A stretch of DNA of 64,000 nt from Njordibacter sp028825405 (GTDB lineage Bacteria; Pseudomonadota; Gammaproteobacteria; Pseudomonadales; Balneatricaceae): assembly GCF_047730065.1 (NCBI RefSeq), contig NZ_CP159829.1:434001-498000 (forward strand), read 5' to 3'. The notes under the pieces were generated by a model. It was given only the letters and a program-made list of their open reading frames with translations, was not told the DNA's origin and did no database searches. Both the position numbers and the translations under genes were made by a program. This document shows, piece after piece, positions 47,855 through 56,529 of the stretch (its first letter is position 1; the number at the start of each line of letters is the position of its first letter).

Positions 47855-48829
47855 ATGATACTAAAAAAAATAAAACCTTCTATCGTCTCGGTCGCATTGA
47901 GTGCTTTCTTATTAGCGCCCAGTGCCGCAGTAATCGCCGCTGACTTTCCAAGTGCTCCTGTTCAAGTCGCTGTGGCCTACGGCCCTGGTGGTGCAACAGA
48001 CTTCCAAGCACGCATTGCAACAATGATGGCGGGCAATGAAAAATACCTCAATATGCCCATGGTTATTTTTAATAAACCAGGTGCAGGTGGGCAAAAAGGA
48101 TGGAACTGGTACGCCAGTAGTGCCAGCACTGACGGTCACCAACTTGCCGCTTATAATGTGCCCCATTTTATTGCCCAATCGCTCAAGTTTGATACCTCTT
48201 ATAACATTAACAACTTGGAACCCATTGCTAATTGGGGGGCAGACCCAGCCGTCTTAATCGTACCTGCAGATAGCCCCTTTAATTCGGCTGCAGACGTTGT
48301 GGCTTGGTCTAAGGCTAATCCTGGTAAATTAACAGTGAGTGGGGCAGGGCTTTATGTTGGTCATCATATTGCAAGTTTGCAGTTTGACAAAGTAGCCAAC
48401 ATTAGCACCAAGTACATACCAGCCGGTGGTGGTGTTGCAGCGATGAAGATGGTTTTAGGTAGCCAAGTGATGGCAGGCTTCAATAATTTAAGTGATGCAT
48501 ACCGTCAAGGTGATCGCATAAAAATAATTGCTGTAGCCGATAATCAGCGCGAAGAAACCTTTTTACCCGACGTGCCAACTTTTAAAGAGCAAGGGATTGA
48601 TGTCGATGATTCGAGTGTTAACTTTAGAGGCATCATGGCTCGCAAGGGCACACCACCTGAGGTGATAGATTTTCTTGCTGAACGTGTTCATTTAATGTTT
48701 CAAGATGGTAAAGTGGCCAAAAAAATGAAATCGGGGGGCTCACCAATGCGTATTATGACTCGTGCTGAAGTCAAAAGCATGTGGGTTGAGCGTCAAGCTT
48801 ACCTAGACAAACTCCTGGCTGATTTATAG
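47855..48829 (+). CDS. TctC/Bug-family periplasmic binding protein
   Basis: I choose the ATG at 47855, preceded by AAGG, since it begins a standard signal peptide (MILKKIKPSIVSV to about residue 29). The longer frame from 47744 overlaps tctAB and is not signal-like. The mature protein has the Bug pattern (PVQVAVAYGPGGATDFQARI, NKPGAGGQKGWN, GLYVGHHIASL). Bug proteins bind carboxylates. Here the gene lies between a TctAB fusion and SauS, so it is probably the sulfoacetate-binding component. The ligand is inferred from context. Confidence 0.9.
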   Translation: MILKKIKPSIVSVALSAFLLAPSAAVIAADFPSAPVQVAVAYGPGGATDFQARIATMMAGNEKYLNMPMVIFNKPGAGGQKGWNWYASSASTDGHQLAAYNVPHFIAQSLKFDTSYNINNLEPIANWGADPAVLIVPADSPFNSAADVVAWSKANPGKLTVSGAGLYVGHHIASLQFDKVANISTKYIPAGGGVAAMKMVLGSQVMAGFNNLSDAYRQGDRIKIIAVADNQREETFLPDVPTFKEQGIDVDDSSVNFRGIMARKGTPPEVIDFLAERVHLMFQDGKVAKKMKSGGSPMRIMTRAEVKSMWVERQAYLDKLLADL

Positions 48830-48907
48830 TACACGGAAAGTACACTGATACTATTTTGAGAGTCGTCAAATAGTAACGTTCTAGTACTCTTTTGCTGCAT
48901 GGTGCCG

Positions 48908-48930
48908 CTGCTTAGTTAGACGCTAAGCAG
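48908..48930 (+). promoter_or_regulatory. Hairpin between the binding protein and dehydrogenase genes
   Basis: CTGCTTAG at 48908-48915 pairs with CTAAGCAG at 48923-48930 around a 7-base loop. A second inverted repeat (AGTTGG / CCAACT) follows immediately. There is no U run, so this is more likely an mRNA stabiliser or processing site than a terminator, separating transporter and enzyme expression. Confidence 0.5.
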
Positions 48931-48992
48931 TTGGTTCCTTGTTGCTCCAACTAAAACTACACCGTTTAAAACGGATGCATGTGGAGGTCTAA

Positions 48993-50399
48993 ATGACCCA
49001 AACAAATGCTGTAAGTCAAGTTGCCCTGCTAATACAGCGGGCTAGTCAGGCTCAGCAGCAGGTTGAAAGCTACAATCAAACTGCAGTTGACGAGTTAGTG
49101 ACGGCGGTGGCATGGGCCTTAGTCAATCCTGAAAATAATAAAATGTTATCTGAACTGGCTGTAGCTGAAACAGGGCTGGGCAATGTGGCAGATAAAATCA
49201 CTAAGAATCACCGAAAAACATTGGGTTTATTGCGTGATTTAAAAGATGCTAAAACTGTAGGCGTTATTAGGCGAGACTCAGAGCAGGGTATTGTAGAAAT
49301 CGCCCGTGCTGTTGGAGTTGTAGGCGCAATTGTGCCATCTACAAATCCTATTGCAACCCCGATGAATATGATTTTGAATGCGCTTAAGTGTCGTAACGCT
49401 ATAATTTTGTCGCCTTCACCTAAAGGTCAGCCCAGTTGTACGCGGTTGATTGAACTAATATATTTAGAGTTGGATCGCATAGGTGCACCACGAAATTTAG
49501 TGCAAGCTTTACCCAGTCCAGTGAGTAAAGATTTGAGTATGGAAATGCTCAAACAAGTGGATCTCGTGGTGGTTACAGGCTCACAAAATAACGTTAGGGC
49601 CGCCTACACCTGCGGTACTCCAGCGTTCGGTGTGGGCGCTGGTAATGTCACTAGTTTAATCGATGAAACGGCAGACTTGGCCTCAGCTGCTGCTAAAATA
49701 AAAGCCTCAAAAACCTTTGATAATGCCACTAGCTGCTCGTCTGAGAATAGTTTGATCATGGTTAAAGCTATTTATAACGATATGCTAAAGGCTTTGGAGT
49801 CAGTAAATGGGTGCATATTGACCCCCAAAGAGACTGCAAAATTAGAGGCAGTTTTATGGCACAAGGGCCACCTCAATGCATCCATGCTAGCAAAACCGGT
49901 CAGTGTGATGTGTGAACTTGCGGGTATTACTCGAATTTCTGCTTGTGATGCTGATTTTTTGATGGTGGAAGAGACGGGTGCGGGTGCAGATTTCCCTTTT
50001 TCTGGCGAAAAAATGGCACTTGTTTTAACCTTATATCGTGCCCAAGACTTTGATGATGCCAAAAAAGTAGCTAATACTATTTTGAACTATCAAGGCAAAG
50101 GACATTCTTTAAGTTTGCATAGTCAATCCATCGAACGAGCCGAGGCATTGGGTCTTGAAATGCCAGTTTGTCGGGTGATTGTGAATCAAGCCCACTGTTT
50201 TGCGACAGGTGGCAGCTTTGATAATGGCTTACCGTTTTCCTTATCTATGGGCTGTGGCACATGGGGAGGTAACGTCACGGATGAAAATGTTCATTATCGG
50301 CACTTTATGAATGTAACTAAGGTCGTGCAGACCATTCCACCCCGAGAGGTCTCAGTAGAGGATATATTTGCTGACTACCACCGTAGGTATCTGTCATGA
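48993..50399 (+). CDS. sauS: Acylating sulfoacetaldehyde dehydrogenase
   Basis: A CoA-acylating aldehyde dehydrogenase that in sulfoacetate catabolism reduces sulfoacetyl-CoA to sulfoacetaldehyde. The catalytic cysteine is Cys248 in TFDNATSCSSENS, and an NAD(P)-binding region with ILSPSPKGQ is present. The blocks ADKITKNHRKTLGLLRDL, CRVIVNQAHCFATGG and LSMGCGTWGGN are characteristic of SauS-type proteins. The 468 residues agree with the family. The start has GGAGG upstream. Its stop overlaps the ligase start by four bases (ATGA). No bacterial microcompartment genes are nearby, so a propanediol- or ethanolamine-type role is unlikely. Confidence 0.85.
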   Translation: MTQTNAVSQVALLIQRASQAQQQVESYNQTAVDELVTAVAWALVNPENNKMLSELAVAETGLGNVADKITKNHRKTLGLLRDLKDAKTVGVIRRDSEQGIVEIARAVGVVGAIVPSTNPIATPMNMILNALKCRNAIILSPSPKGQPSCTRLIELIYLELDRIGAPRNLVQALPSPVSKDLSMEMLKQVDLVVVTGSQNNVRAAYTCGTPAFGVGAGNVTSLIDETADLASAAAKIKASKTFDNATSCSSENSLIMVKAIYNDMLKALESVNGCILTPKETAKLEAVLWHKGHLNASMLAKPVSVMCELAGITRISACDADFLMVEETGAGADFPFSGEKMALVLTLYRAQDFDDAKKVANTILNYQGKGHSLSLHSQSIERAEALGLEMPVCRVIVNQAHCFATGGSFDNGLPFSLSMGCGTWGGNVTDENVHYRHFMNVTKVVQTIPPREVSVEDIFADYHRRYLS

Positions 50400-51955
50400 A
50401 CTTACCTCAATATGTGCCAGCTGCTGATACCGTCCGGGGGCTAATATCCCACTATGCGCAGTTGCAACCAAATCAGGTTTACGCTGTCTTTCCAGAGACT
50501 GACACATTACTGACCTTTAAACAGTTAGAGCAGGAAGTTCAGGCCTATGCAGCCCAGTTTAATGCGTTAGGGTTAGTCCAAGGGAACACCATTTCTTTCA
50601 TGATGGGCAATGGTAAGACACCTTTGATGTTGTTTTTAAGTGCGCTCTATACAGGCCTCATGATTTCACCGCTCAACCCTGCTGCAGGCCCTGATCAGCT
50701 TGGGTATGTCTTGCAGCATTCAGATACTAGACTGGTCTTTGTCAACGCCGCATCTAAACTGTTATTAATGCAACTTGGGGATAAACTCCCTCCAGATATT
50801 AAACTCATTGACGCGCATGAAGATTCTGGACTGAGTTGGTCTAAAAGTTCTGCTAGTGCGATTAAGTTAGAGTCTATTACGCCCCAAAGTGATGGATTGT
50901 TAATGTACACTTCAGGCACAACTGGACGTCCAAAAGGTGTTGTCTTAACCCATGAAAATCTCATAGCGGGCGGCATGAATACGGCAGTAGCCCATGGATT
51001 ACAAACCACTGACCGTGGCTTGTGTGTGCTCCCTTTGTGTCATATTAATGCACAATGTGTATCTGTTATGTCTTCCCTGGTCAGTGGTAGCAGTTTAGTG
51101 CTACCCCATGGTTTTAGTACCTCTAAGTTTTGGAATTGGGTCATTGATTCTAGATGCAGCTGGTTTAGTGTGGTACCTACTATTATCTCTTACTTGATGC
51201 ATCAAACCTCTGATGGGCAGTCTGTAAAACTTGAGTCTGCTCACACCAAAATACGCTTTGGACGTTCTGCATCTGCTGCATTGCCACCAGTCTTGCACTT
51301 GGGTTTTGAAAAACGCTTTGGTGTGCCTATTTTGGAGACTATGGGCCTGACAGAAACTTCAGCACAAATACTCTCCAATCCACTGCCACCTCAAATCACT
51401 AAACATGGCTCTCCAGGTATAGCCTATGGCACTCAAGTGAAAATCATAGATTCCTCTGGACAAGAGGTAGGGCGTGGTATTGAAGGCGAGTTGTTGGTAA
51501 AAGGTAAATGCGTCATGCGTGGCTATTATAAAAACCCTGAGGCGACCCAAGCAGCCATTGATGACCAAGGTTGGTTTCACACAGGTGATTTAGCAGTTAT
51601 GGATGAGGATGATTTTTGTTTTATTACGGGACGCATAAAGGAGTTAATTATAAAGGGGGGTGAAAATATAGCACCGAGGGAAATTGATGATGTGCTTTAT
51701 ACTCATCCTGCAATAATGGAAGCGGCAGCCTTTGGCATTGAAGACCTTCACTATGGACAAGACGTAGCAGCTAGTGTTGTGCTCGCGCAAGGTAAGGAAA
51801 CCACTGAAGCTGAATTAATTGCCTTTTGTGAAATTAAACTAGGCCCAGTTAAAACCCCCATAAAGATTAATTTTTTGCACGATTTACCAAAGGGGCCCTC
51901 TGGGAAAGTACAGAGGCTAAAGCTGGCTCAACAAATGGAAAACCCCGCAAATTGA
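50396..51955 (+). CDS. sauT: AMP-forming acyl-CoA ligase, probable sulfoacetate--CoA ligase
   Basis: An ANL-superfamily ligase with the P-loop TSGTTGRPKG at 172-181, the adenylate motif around GLTETSAQIL, and the hinge/C-terminal motif GRIKELIIKGGENIAPREID. It would activate an acid to its CoA thioester with ATP. Because it is translationally coupled to a SauS-type dehydrogenase and follows an acid importer, sulfoacetate is the predicted substrate, as for SauT of Cupriavidus necator. The substrate cannot be proven from motifs; a different short acid is the alternative. It ends the operon. Confidence 0.78.
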   Translation: MNLPQYVPAADTVRGLISHYAQLQPNQVYAVFPETDTLLTFKQLEQEVQAYAAQFNALGLVQGNTISFMMGNGKTPLMLFLSALYTGLMISPLNPAAGPDQLGYVLQHSDTRLVFVNAASKLLLMQLGDKLPPDIKLIDAHEDSGLSWSKSSASAIKLESITPQSDGLLMYTSGTTGRPKGVVLTHENLIAGGMNTAVAHGLQTTDRGLCVLPLCHINAQCVSVMSSLVSGSSLVLPHGFSTSKFWNWVIDSRCSWFSVVPTIISYLMHQTSDGQSVKLESAHTKIRFGRSASAALPPVLHLGFEKRFGVPILETMGLTETSAQILSNPLPPQITKHGSPGIAYGTQVKIIDSSGQEVGRGIEGELLVKGKCVMRGYYKNPEATQAAIDDQGWFHTGDLAVMDEDDFCFITGRIKELIIKGGENIAPREIDDVLYTHPAIMEAAAFGIEDLHYGQDVAASVVLAQGKETTEAELIAFCEIKLGPVKTPIKINFLHDLPKGPSGKVQRLKLAQQMENPAN

Positions 51956-52022
51956 TAGCCAAAGTGACGTTTTATTTGCCATGGCTGTCGCACAAGTTCT
52001 AAATTAAGGCGTTTGCTTACTT

Positions 52023-52649
52023 TTGTTGGCCCCAAGCTTATTGCATAATGGGTCAACGATTAGGAATATTGCACTTTTTGAGGATGAACAAGTGATTGCA
52101 AGCGACACAACATTAGAACACGATTTCATGCACTGGCAGTGCTTAAGCCGCCTATTCGCTGCGCGCCAAGCAGCTGGATTCCCTTTAGATGAAGCCAAGC
52201 CTTTAGTCTGCTACGGCGCAGATGGAGATGTGGGTGTAGAGCTAACCATTTTGATTCTAAAGCGTGAACTGGACCATTTGGTGGCCCAATATAAGCACAA
52301 TGCTAAAAAGACCGTTGACCCTATTGAGCGCTTTGAGTGGGTAGTGAAGCAATTGTCAGCTGACTATTTCCAAAAAGCGGATAGCTTTCAGTCGACCATG
52401 ACAGCCTTGTGTCCTGCAGAAGCCCCTCATGCTCAAAAGTTGTTAGACGCTGGAGAATGCAGAATGGTGTTCAGGGCTCGGGGTGACGGTTACTTGGTGC
52501 CTGCTAAAGTAGATCAGCTCGCAGCAGATGATATTCGGGCCCAATTTACCCAACTTCACAACTTTCACTTTAATCACAAACAGCCTCGGCCCCATGTGAT
52601 TTTAGGGTTTAATCCTGATTGGGAAAAAGCCCAAAAAGTAGCGCCTTAA
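52023..52649 (+). CDS. Hypothetical protein (208 residues)
   Basis: I do not recognise this family. The protein is soluble, without signal peptide or membrane segment, Asp/Ala-rich, with a long helical region in the middle (LTILILKRELDHLVAQYKH). The only possible starts are TTG codons at 52023 and 52026, as the frame is closed by TAA at 52005 and no ATG occurs until residue 36. TAAGG at 52005-52009 is a distant ribosome binding site. Codon usage and length argue for a real gene. Its 3' end overlaps the end of the convergent lnt by 48 bases. Confidence 0.6.
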   Translation: MLAPSLLHNGSTIRNIALFEDEQVIASDTTLEHDFMHWQCLSRLFAARQAAGFPLDEAKPLVCYGADGDVGVELTILILKRELDHLVAQYKHNAKKTVDPIERFEWVVKQLSADYFQKADSFQSTMTALCPAEAPHAQKLLDAGECRMVFRARGDGYLVPAKVDQLAADDIRAQFTQLHNFHFNHKQPRPHVILGFNPDWEKAQKVAP

Positions 52650-54107
52650 ACCACATCCCAATAAGCCTAAACTCAACAAAAATATGGGCCAGTTAAGGCC
52701 TGTATTATAGGGAGTTTGGCCACTCATCAAAGTCACTTCGCCAGTGATCTCTGCCCGTTCATACAAAGGGGCCATATGCGTAATCTGGCCAGCCGCATCA
52801 ATTAACGCCGAAACTCCACTATTGGTAGATCTAACAACGGGCTTGCCGTTCTCTATAGCCCGCATTTGTGCCATTTGTAAATGTTGCCAAGGTGCTAATG
52901 AGCGCTCAAACCAAGTGTCATTACTCACGGTTAGAATCACTTTGGCTGTGGCTGCTTGCTGGGCCACCAGTTGTGGGTAAGCAATTTCATAACAAATATT
53001 GCCAGCGATGGCTAGATTTTGGGTTAACAAACCTTGTTTTTGGAGTGGCAGCTTAAAGGCTGACATCGGCAAATCAAAGAAGTCTATAACGCCCCTTAAC
53101 CAATCCTCTAAGGGCATATACTCACCAAATGGCACCAGACGCTGCTTATGATACTGGCCATCTTCAGCGCCAAAAGCGATGAGCCCATTGTAATAGTTAG
53201 CTCTCGACTTGGTGCTCTGGCGCATCACTGTGCCACTAATAATTTGTGTGTTTTGCTCTTTAGCAAGGGTGCTCAGAGGCTTGAATGCGGGCGCAACTTT
53301 ATCCCAATAAGTGGCAATGGCGGTTTCTGGCCAAACAATGAGGTCACTGTCTAAATGCACATAAGACTGTTTAAGGTAATAGCCCAATGTGGGCGCTAAT
53401 GTTTCTGGTAACCATTTGCTTTCTAAACTAATGTTAGCCTGCAGCAAAGACACCTTTATGGGATCTTTTGAACTTGGATGGGTCCAAGCAATGGTGCTTA
53501 AGCCATAACCGCCAGCCCAAATCACCAGCACTAGTATGAGACGTAAAAACGGTTTTAGTGGGCTACCAAAAAGTAACAAAGCGCTGGCTAGGAGTATCAA
53601 AGTAACCCCATGCACGCCTAATATTGGGGCGTAACCAACTAGCGGCGTGTCCAGCCCTGCATAACCTAGGTATAACCATGGAAAACCCGTGAGTAACCAT
53701 CCCCGCAGTAAATCGAGGCTAATCCATAGGCCTATAAATAATAGCGTAGGGTATTGATGATGAGGTTTAAATCGATAATATATGCCACCAAATAATGCAT
53801 AAAATAACGCCATACCGCCACAAAATAAAGCAGTGAGTAAGGTCGCTAACAACCAGTGAGTGTCACTATGGTCAACCATGCTTACAAACACCCAACTCAC
53901 ACCCACACCAAAATACCCTAAACCATAAACAAAGCCACTCAGTAAAGCTTGTTTGGCTGTGTTAGTGTGATTAAGGTTGTACCAAAGTAGGGCCACACTC
54001 AGCAGTGCTAGTGGCCAAAAGTTGATAGGGGCAAGGGCGATCGGGGCCAAGGCGCCAGCGATTAAACTGACCCCTAAGTTAACTCTCAGGGAGTGGCTCA
54101 TTAGCAT
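52602..54107 (-). CDS. lnt: Apolipoprotein N-acyltransferase
   Basis: Lnt adds the third acyl chain to the N-terminal cysteine of lipoproteins in the inner membrane, needed for their sorting (including BamD at the other end of the window). Six to seven N-terminal helices (residues 1-205) are followed by a periplasmic nitrilase domain. The catalytic triad residues are visible as Glu in VWPETAIATYW, Lys in KQRLVPFGEYMP and Cys in AGNICYEIAYP. The start lies inside corC (29-base overlap), with ATG at 54107 or 54101, so it is coupled to corC. The 501 residues match the family. Confidence 0.95.
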   Translation of the reverse strand: MLMSHSLRVNLGVSLIAGALAPIALAPINFWPLALLSVALLWYNLNHTNTAKQALLSGFVYGLGYFGVGVSWVFVSMVDHSDTHWLLATLLTALFCGGMALFYALFGGIYYRFKPHHQYPTLLFIGLWISLDLLRGWLLTGFPWLYLGYAGLDTPLVGYAPILGVHGVTLILLASALLLFGSPLKPFLRLILVLVIWAGGYGLSTIAWTHPSSKDPIKVSLLQANISLESKWLPETLAPTLGYYLKQSYVHLDSDLIVWPETAIATYWDKVAPAFKPLSTLAKEQNTQIISGTVMRQSTKSRANYYNGLIAFGAEDGQYHKQRLVPFGEYMPLEDWLRGVIDFFDLPMSAFKLPLQKQGLLTQNLAIAGNICYEIAYPQLVAQQAATAKVILTVSNDTWFERSLAPWQHLQMAQMRAIENGKPVVRSTNSGVSALIDAAGQITHMAPLYERAEITGEVTLMSGQTPYNTGLNWPIFLLSLGLLGCGLRRYFLGFFPIRIKP

Positions 54108-54954
54108 CGTTGCTAATTGGGTTGACTTGCATCAGACGAATACGGCGGTTGTCTGCAGCCAAAATCAGAAAGTTCAAATCACCCACCTGAATGTTTTCAT
54201 CTTTGGCGGGTAAATGACCAAATTGTTGGGTGATAATGCCACCAATAGTGTCAAATTCAGCCTCATCGTAATAAGTACCGAAGTGGGCATTAAAATCGTC
54301 AATGGTAGTAAGGGCTTTAACTAAGAAACCTTTGTCTACAAAAGGTCTAATGTTGCCATCATCTTCTTCGGCATCAGTCTCGTCTTCAATTTCACCCACA
54401 ATTTGCTCTAACACGTCTTCTATAGTCACCAAACCTGCAACACCACCGTATTCATCTAAAACGATGGCCATGTGATAACGGTTAGTGCGAAACTCGTTGA
54501 GTAAGATAGACAAGCGTTTACTCTCGGGCACAAAAATAGGCTTACGCAACATGGCGTTGAGATCAAAGTTATCCATTTGCTTAGCAAACGCCAGAGGCAG
54601 TAGATCTTTAGCCAATAAAATGCCCAACACCTCGTCAGGCGATTCACCAATCACTGGGAAACGTGAGTGTGATGTTTCAGTAATCGTTTGCATGAACTCC
54701 TGAGTGCTTTGGTCCGCTTTAACAACGGCCATTTGGGGCCGTGGAACCATAATGTCACGCACTTGCATGTGTGACATTTGTAAAGCACCTTCAATAGTGT
54801 CGAGGGCTTCACGATCAAGTATTTGGTCTTCTTCAGCTTGGCGGATTCGTTCTAACAACTCTTCTTTGTTGCTAGGCCGGTCACTGAGGAAAAAAGAAAG
54901 TTTATCCAGCCAGGAGCGTTTGTCCTGACTGTTGGTCGACGCGTCGTCGTTCAT
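54079..54954 (-). CDS. corC: CorC/HlyC-type CBS domain protein
   Basis: A soluble protein with a CBS pair (about residues 65-190, MVPRPQMAVV and LDEYGGVAGLVTIEDVLEQIVGEIEDE) and a C-terminal CorC_HlyC transporter-associated domain (about 205-280). The fixed gene order ybeZ-ybeY-corC-lnt identifies it as CorC (YbeX), which is linked to magnesium/cobalt efflux and ribosome assembly in E. coli. It lacks the DUF21 membrane domain present in the CorB-like protein at 28228-29505, a possible partner. The length (291) is normal. Confidence 0.94.
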   Translation of the reverse strand: MNDDASTNSQDKRSWLDKLSFFLSDRPSNKEELLERIRQAEEDQILDREALDTIEGALQMSHMQVRDIMVPRPQMAVVKADQSTQEFMQTITETSHSRFPVIGESPDEVLGILLAKDLLPLAFAKQMDNFDLNAMLRKPIFVPESKRLSILLNEFRTNRYHMAIVLDEYGGVAGLVTIEDVLEQIVGEIEDETDAEEDDGNIRPFVDKGFLVKALTTIDDFNAHFGTYYDEAEFDTIGGIITQQFGHLPAKDENIQVGDLNFLILAADNRRIRLMQVNPISNDANEPLPES

Positions 54955-54998
54955 AAGGGTTGTGTATTCCTAAGGGTTAATAACACCAGTTTATACGC

Positions 54999-55496
54999 TT
55001 AGTCGCTTTCTATAGCAACATAAGGGTTAGCTATATTGAGGCTTGCCAATAACTGGCCCTCAAGCGCTTCCATTTCTTCGGCTTCTTGGTCTTCAGTATG
55101 GGCAAAACCTTGCAAATGCAAGGTGCCATGTATAATTAGATGGGCCCAATGATCAGTCACGTTTTTGTGTTGCTGTGCGGCTTCTTGAGCTAACAATGGC
55201 GCATTGACCACCAAGTCGCCTAAATAGCTCACAGGCCCTAATTCATAGGCCATCGCTGCAGTTAATTTGGGGTCTTCAAACTCGGGTGTTTCAAAAGGGA
55301 ATGACAAAACGTTGGTGGCTTTGTCTTGGCCACGATATTGCAGATTTAATGCATGGCTCTCTTCATTATCAACCATACGGATGGTTATTTCAGCCGCCGT
55401 ATTAGGTGTTTGTAGGGCTAATTTTGTCCATTGCTCTAACTGGGCTAAGCTCGGCAAATTTTTATTATCACAGGCAATCTGTAGATCTACCATCAT
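54999..55496 (-). CDS. ybeY: Endoribonuclease YbeY (rRNA maturation)
   Basis: YbeY is a single-strand-specific metalloendonuclease involved in 16S 3' maturation and rRNA quality control. The zinc motif HGTLHLQGFAH (H-x3-H-x5-H) is intact, with the upstream TNVLSFPFE block. The 165-residue length is typical. The ATG overlaps the ybeZ stop by four bases. Confidence 0.95.
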   Translation of the reverse strand: MMVDLQIACDNKNLPSLAQLEQWTKLALQTPNTAAEITIRMVDNEESHALNLQYRGQDKATNVLSFPFETPEFEDPKLTAAMAYELGPVSYLGDLVVNAPLLAQEAAQQHKNVTDHWAHLIIHGTLHLQGFAHTEDQEAEEMEALEGQLLASLNIANPYVAIESD

Positions 55497-56524
55497 GAGG
55501 GTTTATTTTCAAATGCGTCGTAGGCATCTACAATGCGCTGCACTAGTTGGTGCCGCACTATGTCGCCAGATAAGAAGTGGGTGAATCCAATGCCATTAAT
55601 ACCATTCAACACCTCAATGGCATGCTTTAGGCCAGACGCAGTGCCTTTGGGTAAATCGATTTGGGTGACATCACCGGTAATCACCGCAGTAGAACCGAAG
55701 CCAATGCGGGTGAGGAACATTTTCATCTGTTCGCAGGTGGTGTTTTGGCTTTCATCCAAAATGACAAAACTATCATTTAGGGTTCTGCCGCGCATGTAGG
55801 CTAAAGGTGCAATTTCGATGATGTTCTTTTCAATCATGCGCACGACGGTTTCAAAGCCTACCATCTCATACAGTGCGTCATAGAGTGGGCGCAGGTAAGG
55901 ATCTATTTTCTGCGCCAGATCGCCCGGTAAAAAACCCAGTTTTTCTCCAGCTTCTACCGCGGGACGCACGAGTATTATGCGACGCACTTCCTCCCGTTCT
56001 AGCGCTTCAACAGCGCAGGCCACGGCAAGGTAAGTTTTGCCAGTACCAGCTGGCCCAATACCAAAGTTAATGTCATATTTGTGGATAGACCGAATGTAAT
56101 TTTGCTGGGTTTCGCCCCGAGGTTTTATGGTGCTGCGTTTGGTGCGAATAGTAAGCCCCGTATCTTGTGGCTGGTTGGCTTTGGGGACCATTAAATTAAC
56201 ACTGGTTTCGGTCATGGTTTGTTGGGCTTCCACTAGGGCGAGATGCACCATTTCTGGAGTGACTTCGCTGGTTTGTTGGGCTTCACGAAAGAGTTGTTGT
56301 AATACGTTTTCACCAGCAGTACAAGCTGCATCGGGGCCTGCCAAATGAAAACGATTACCACGGTTGCTAATGCTAATTTTAAGGCGTTGTTCAATAATAC
56401 GCAGGTTGCCATCCAACTGACCTTGCAAGCTAGCAAGGTGTTGAGTGTTATCGGGTAACAGGCTAAACGTGGTCTCGTTTTTGTTACCGTCTGAGCTAGT
56501 TGACCTGTGGGTAGATTTTCTCAT
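55493..56524 (-). CDS. ybeZ: PhoH-like ATPase YbeZ
   Basis: An N-terminal KH-like region is followed by the PhoH P-loop domain with Walker A GPAGTGKTY and Walker B FVILDESQN. YbeZ interacts with YbeY and is thought to be an RNA-related NTPase/helicase in rRNA processing. The 343 residues match E. coli YbeZ (346). It begins 5 bases after the miaB stop and is coupled to ybeY. Confidence 0.94.
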   Translation of the reverse strand: MRKSTHRSTSSDGNKNETTFSLLPDNTQHLASLQGQLDGNLRIIEQRLKISISNRGNRFHLAGPDAACTAGENVLQQLFREAQQTSEVTPEMVHLALVEAQQTMTETSVNLMVPKANQPQDTGLTIRTKRSTIKPRGETQQNYIRSIHKYDINFGIGPAGTGKTYLAVACAVEALEREEVRRIILVRPAVEAGEKLGFLPGDLAQKIDPYLRPLYDALYEMVGFETVVRMIEKNIIEIAPLAYMRGRTLNDSFVILDESQNTTCEQMKMFLTRIGFGSTAVITGDVTQIDLPKGTASGLKHAIEVLNGINGIGFTHFLSGDIVRHQLVQRIVDAYDAFENKPS

Positions 56525-56529
56525 ATCAC

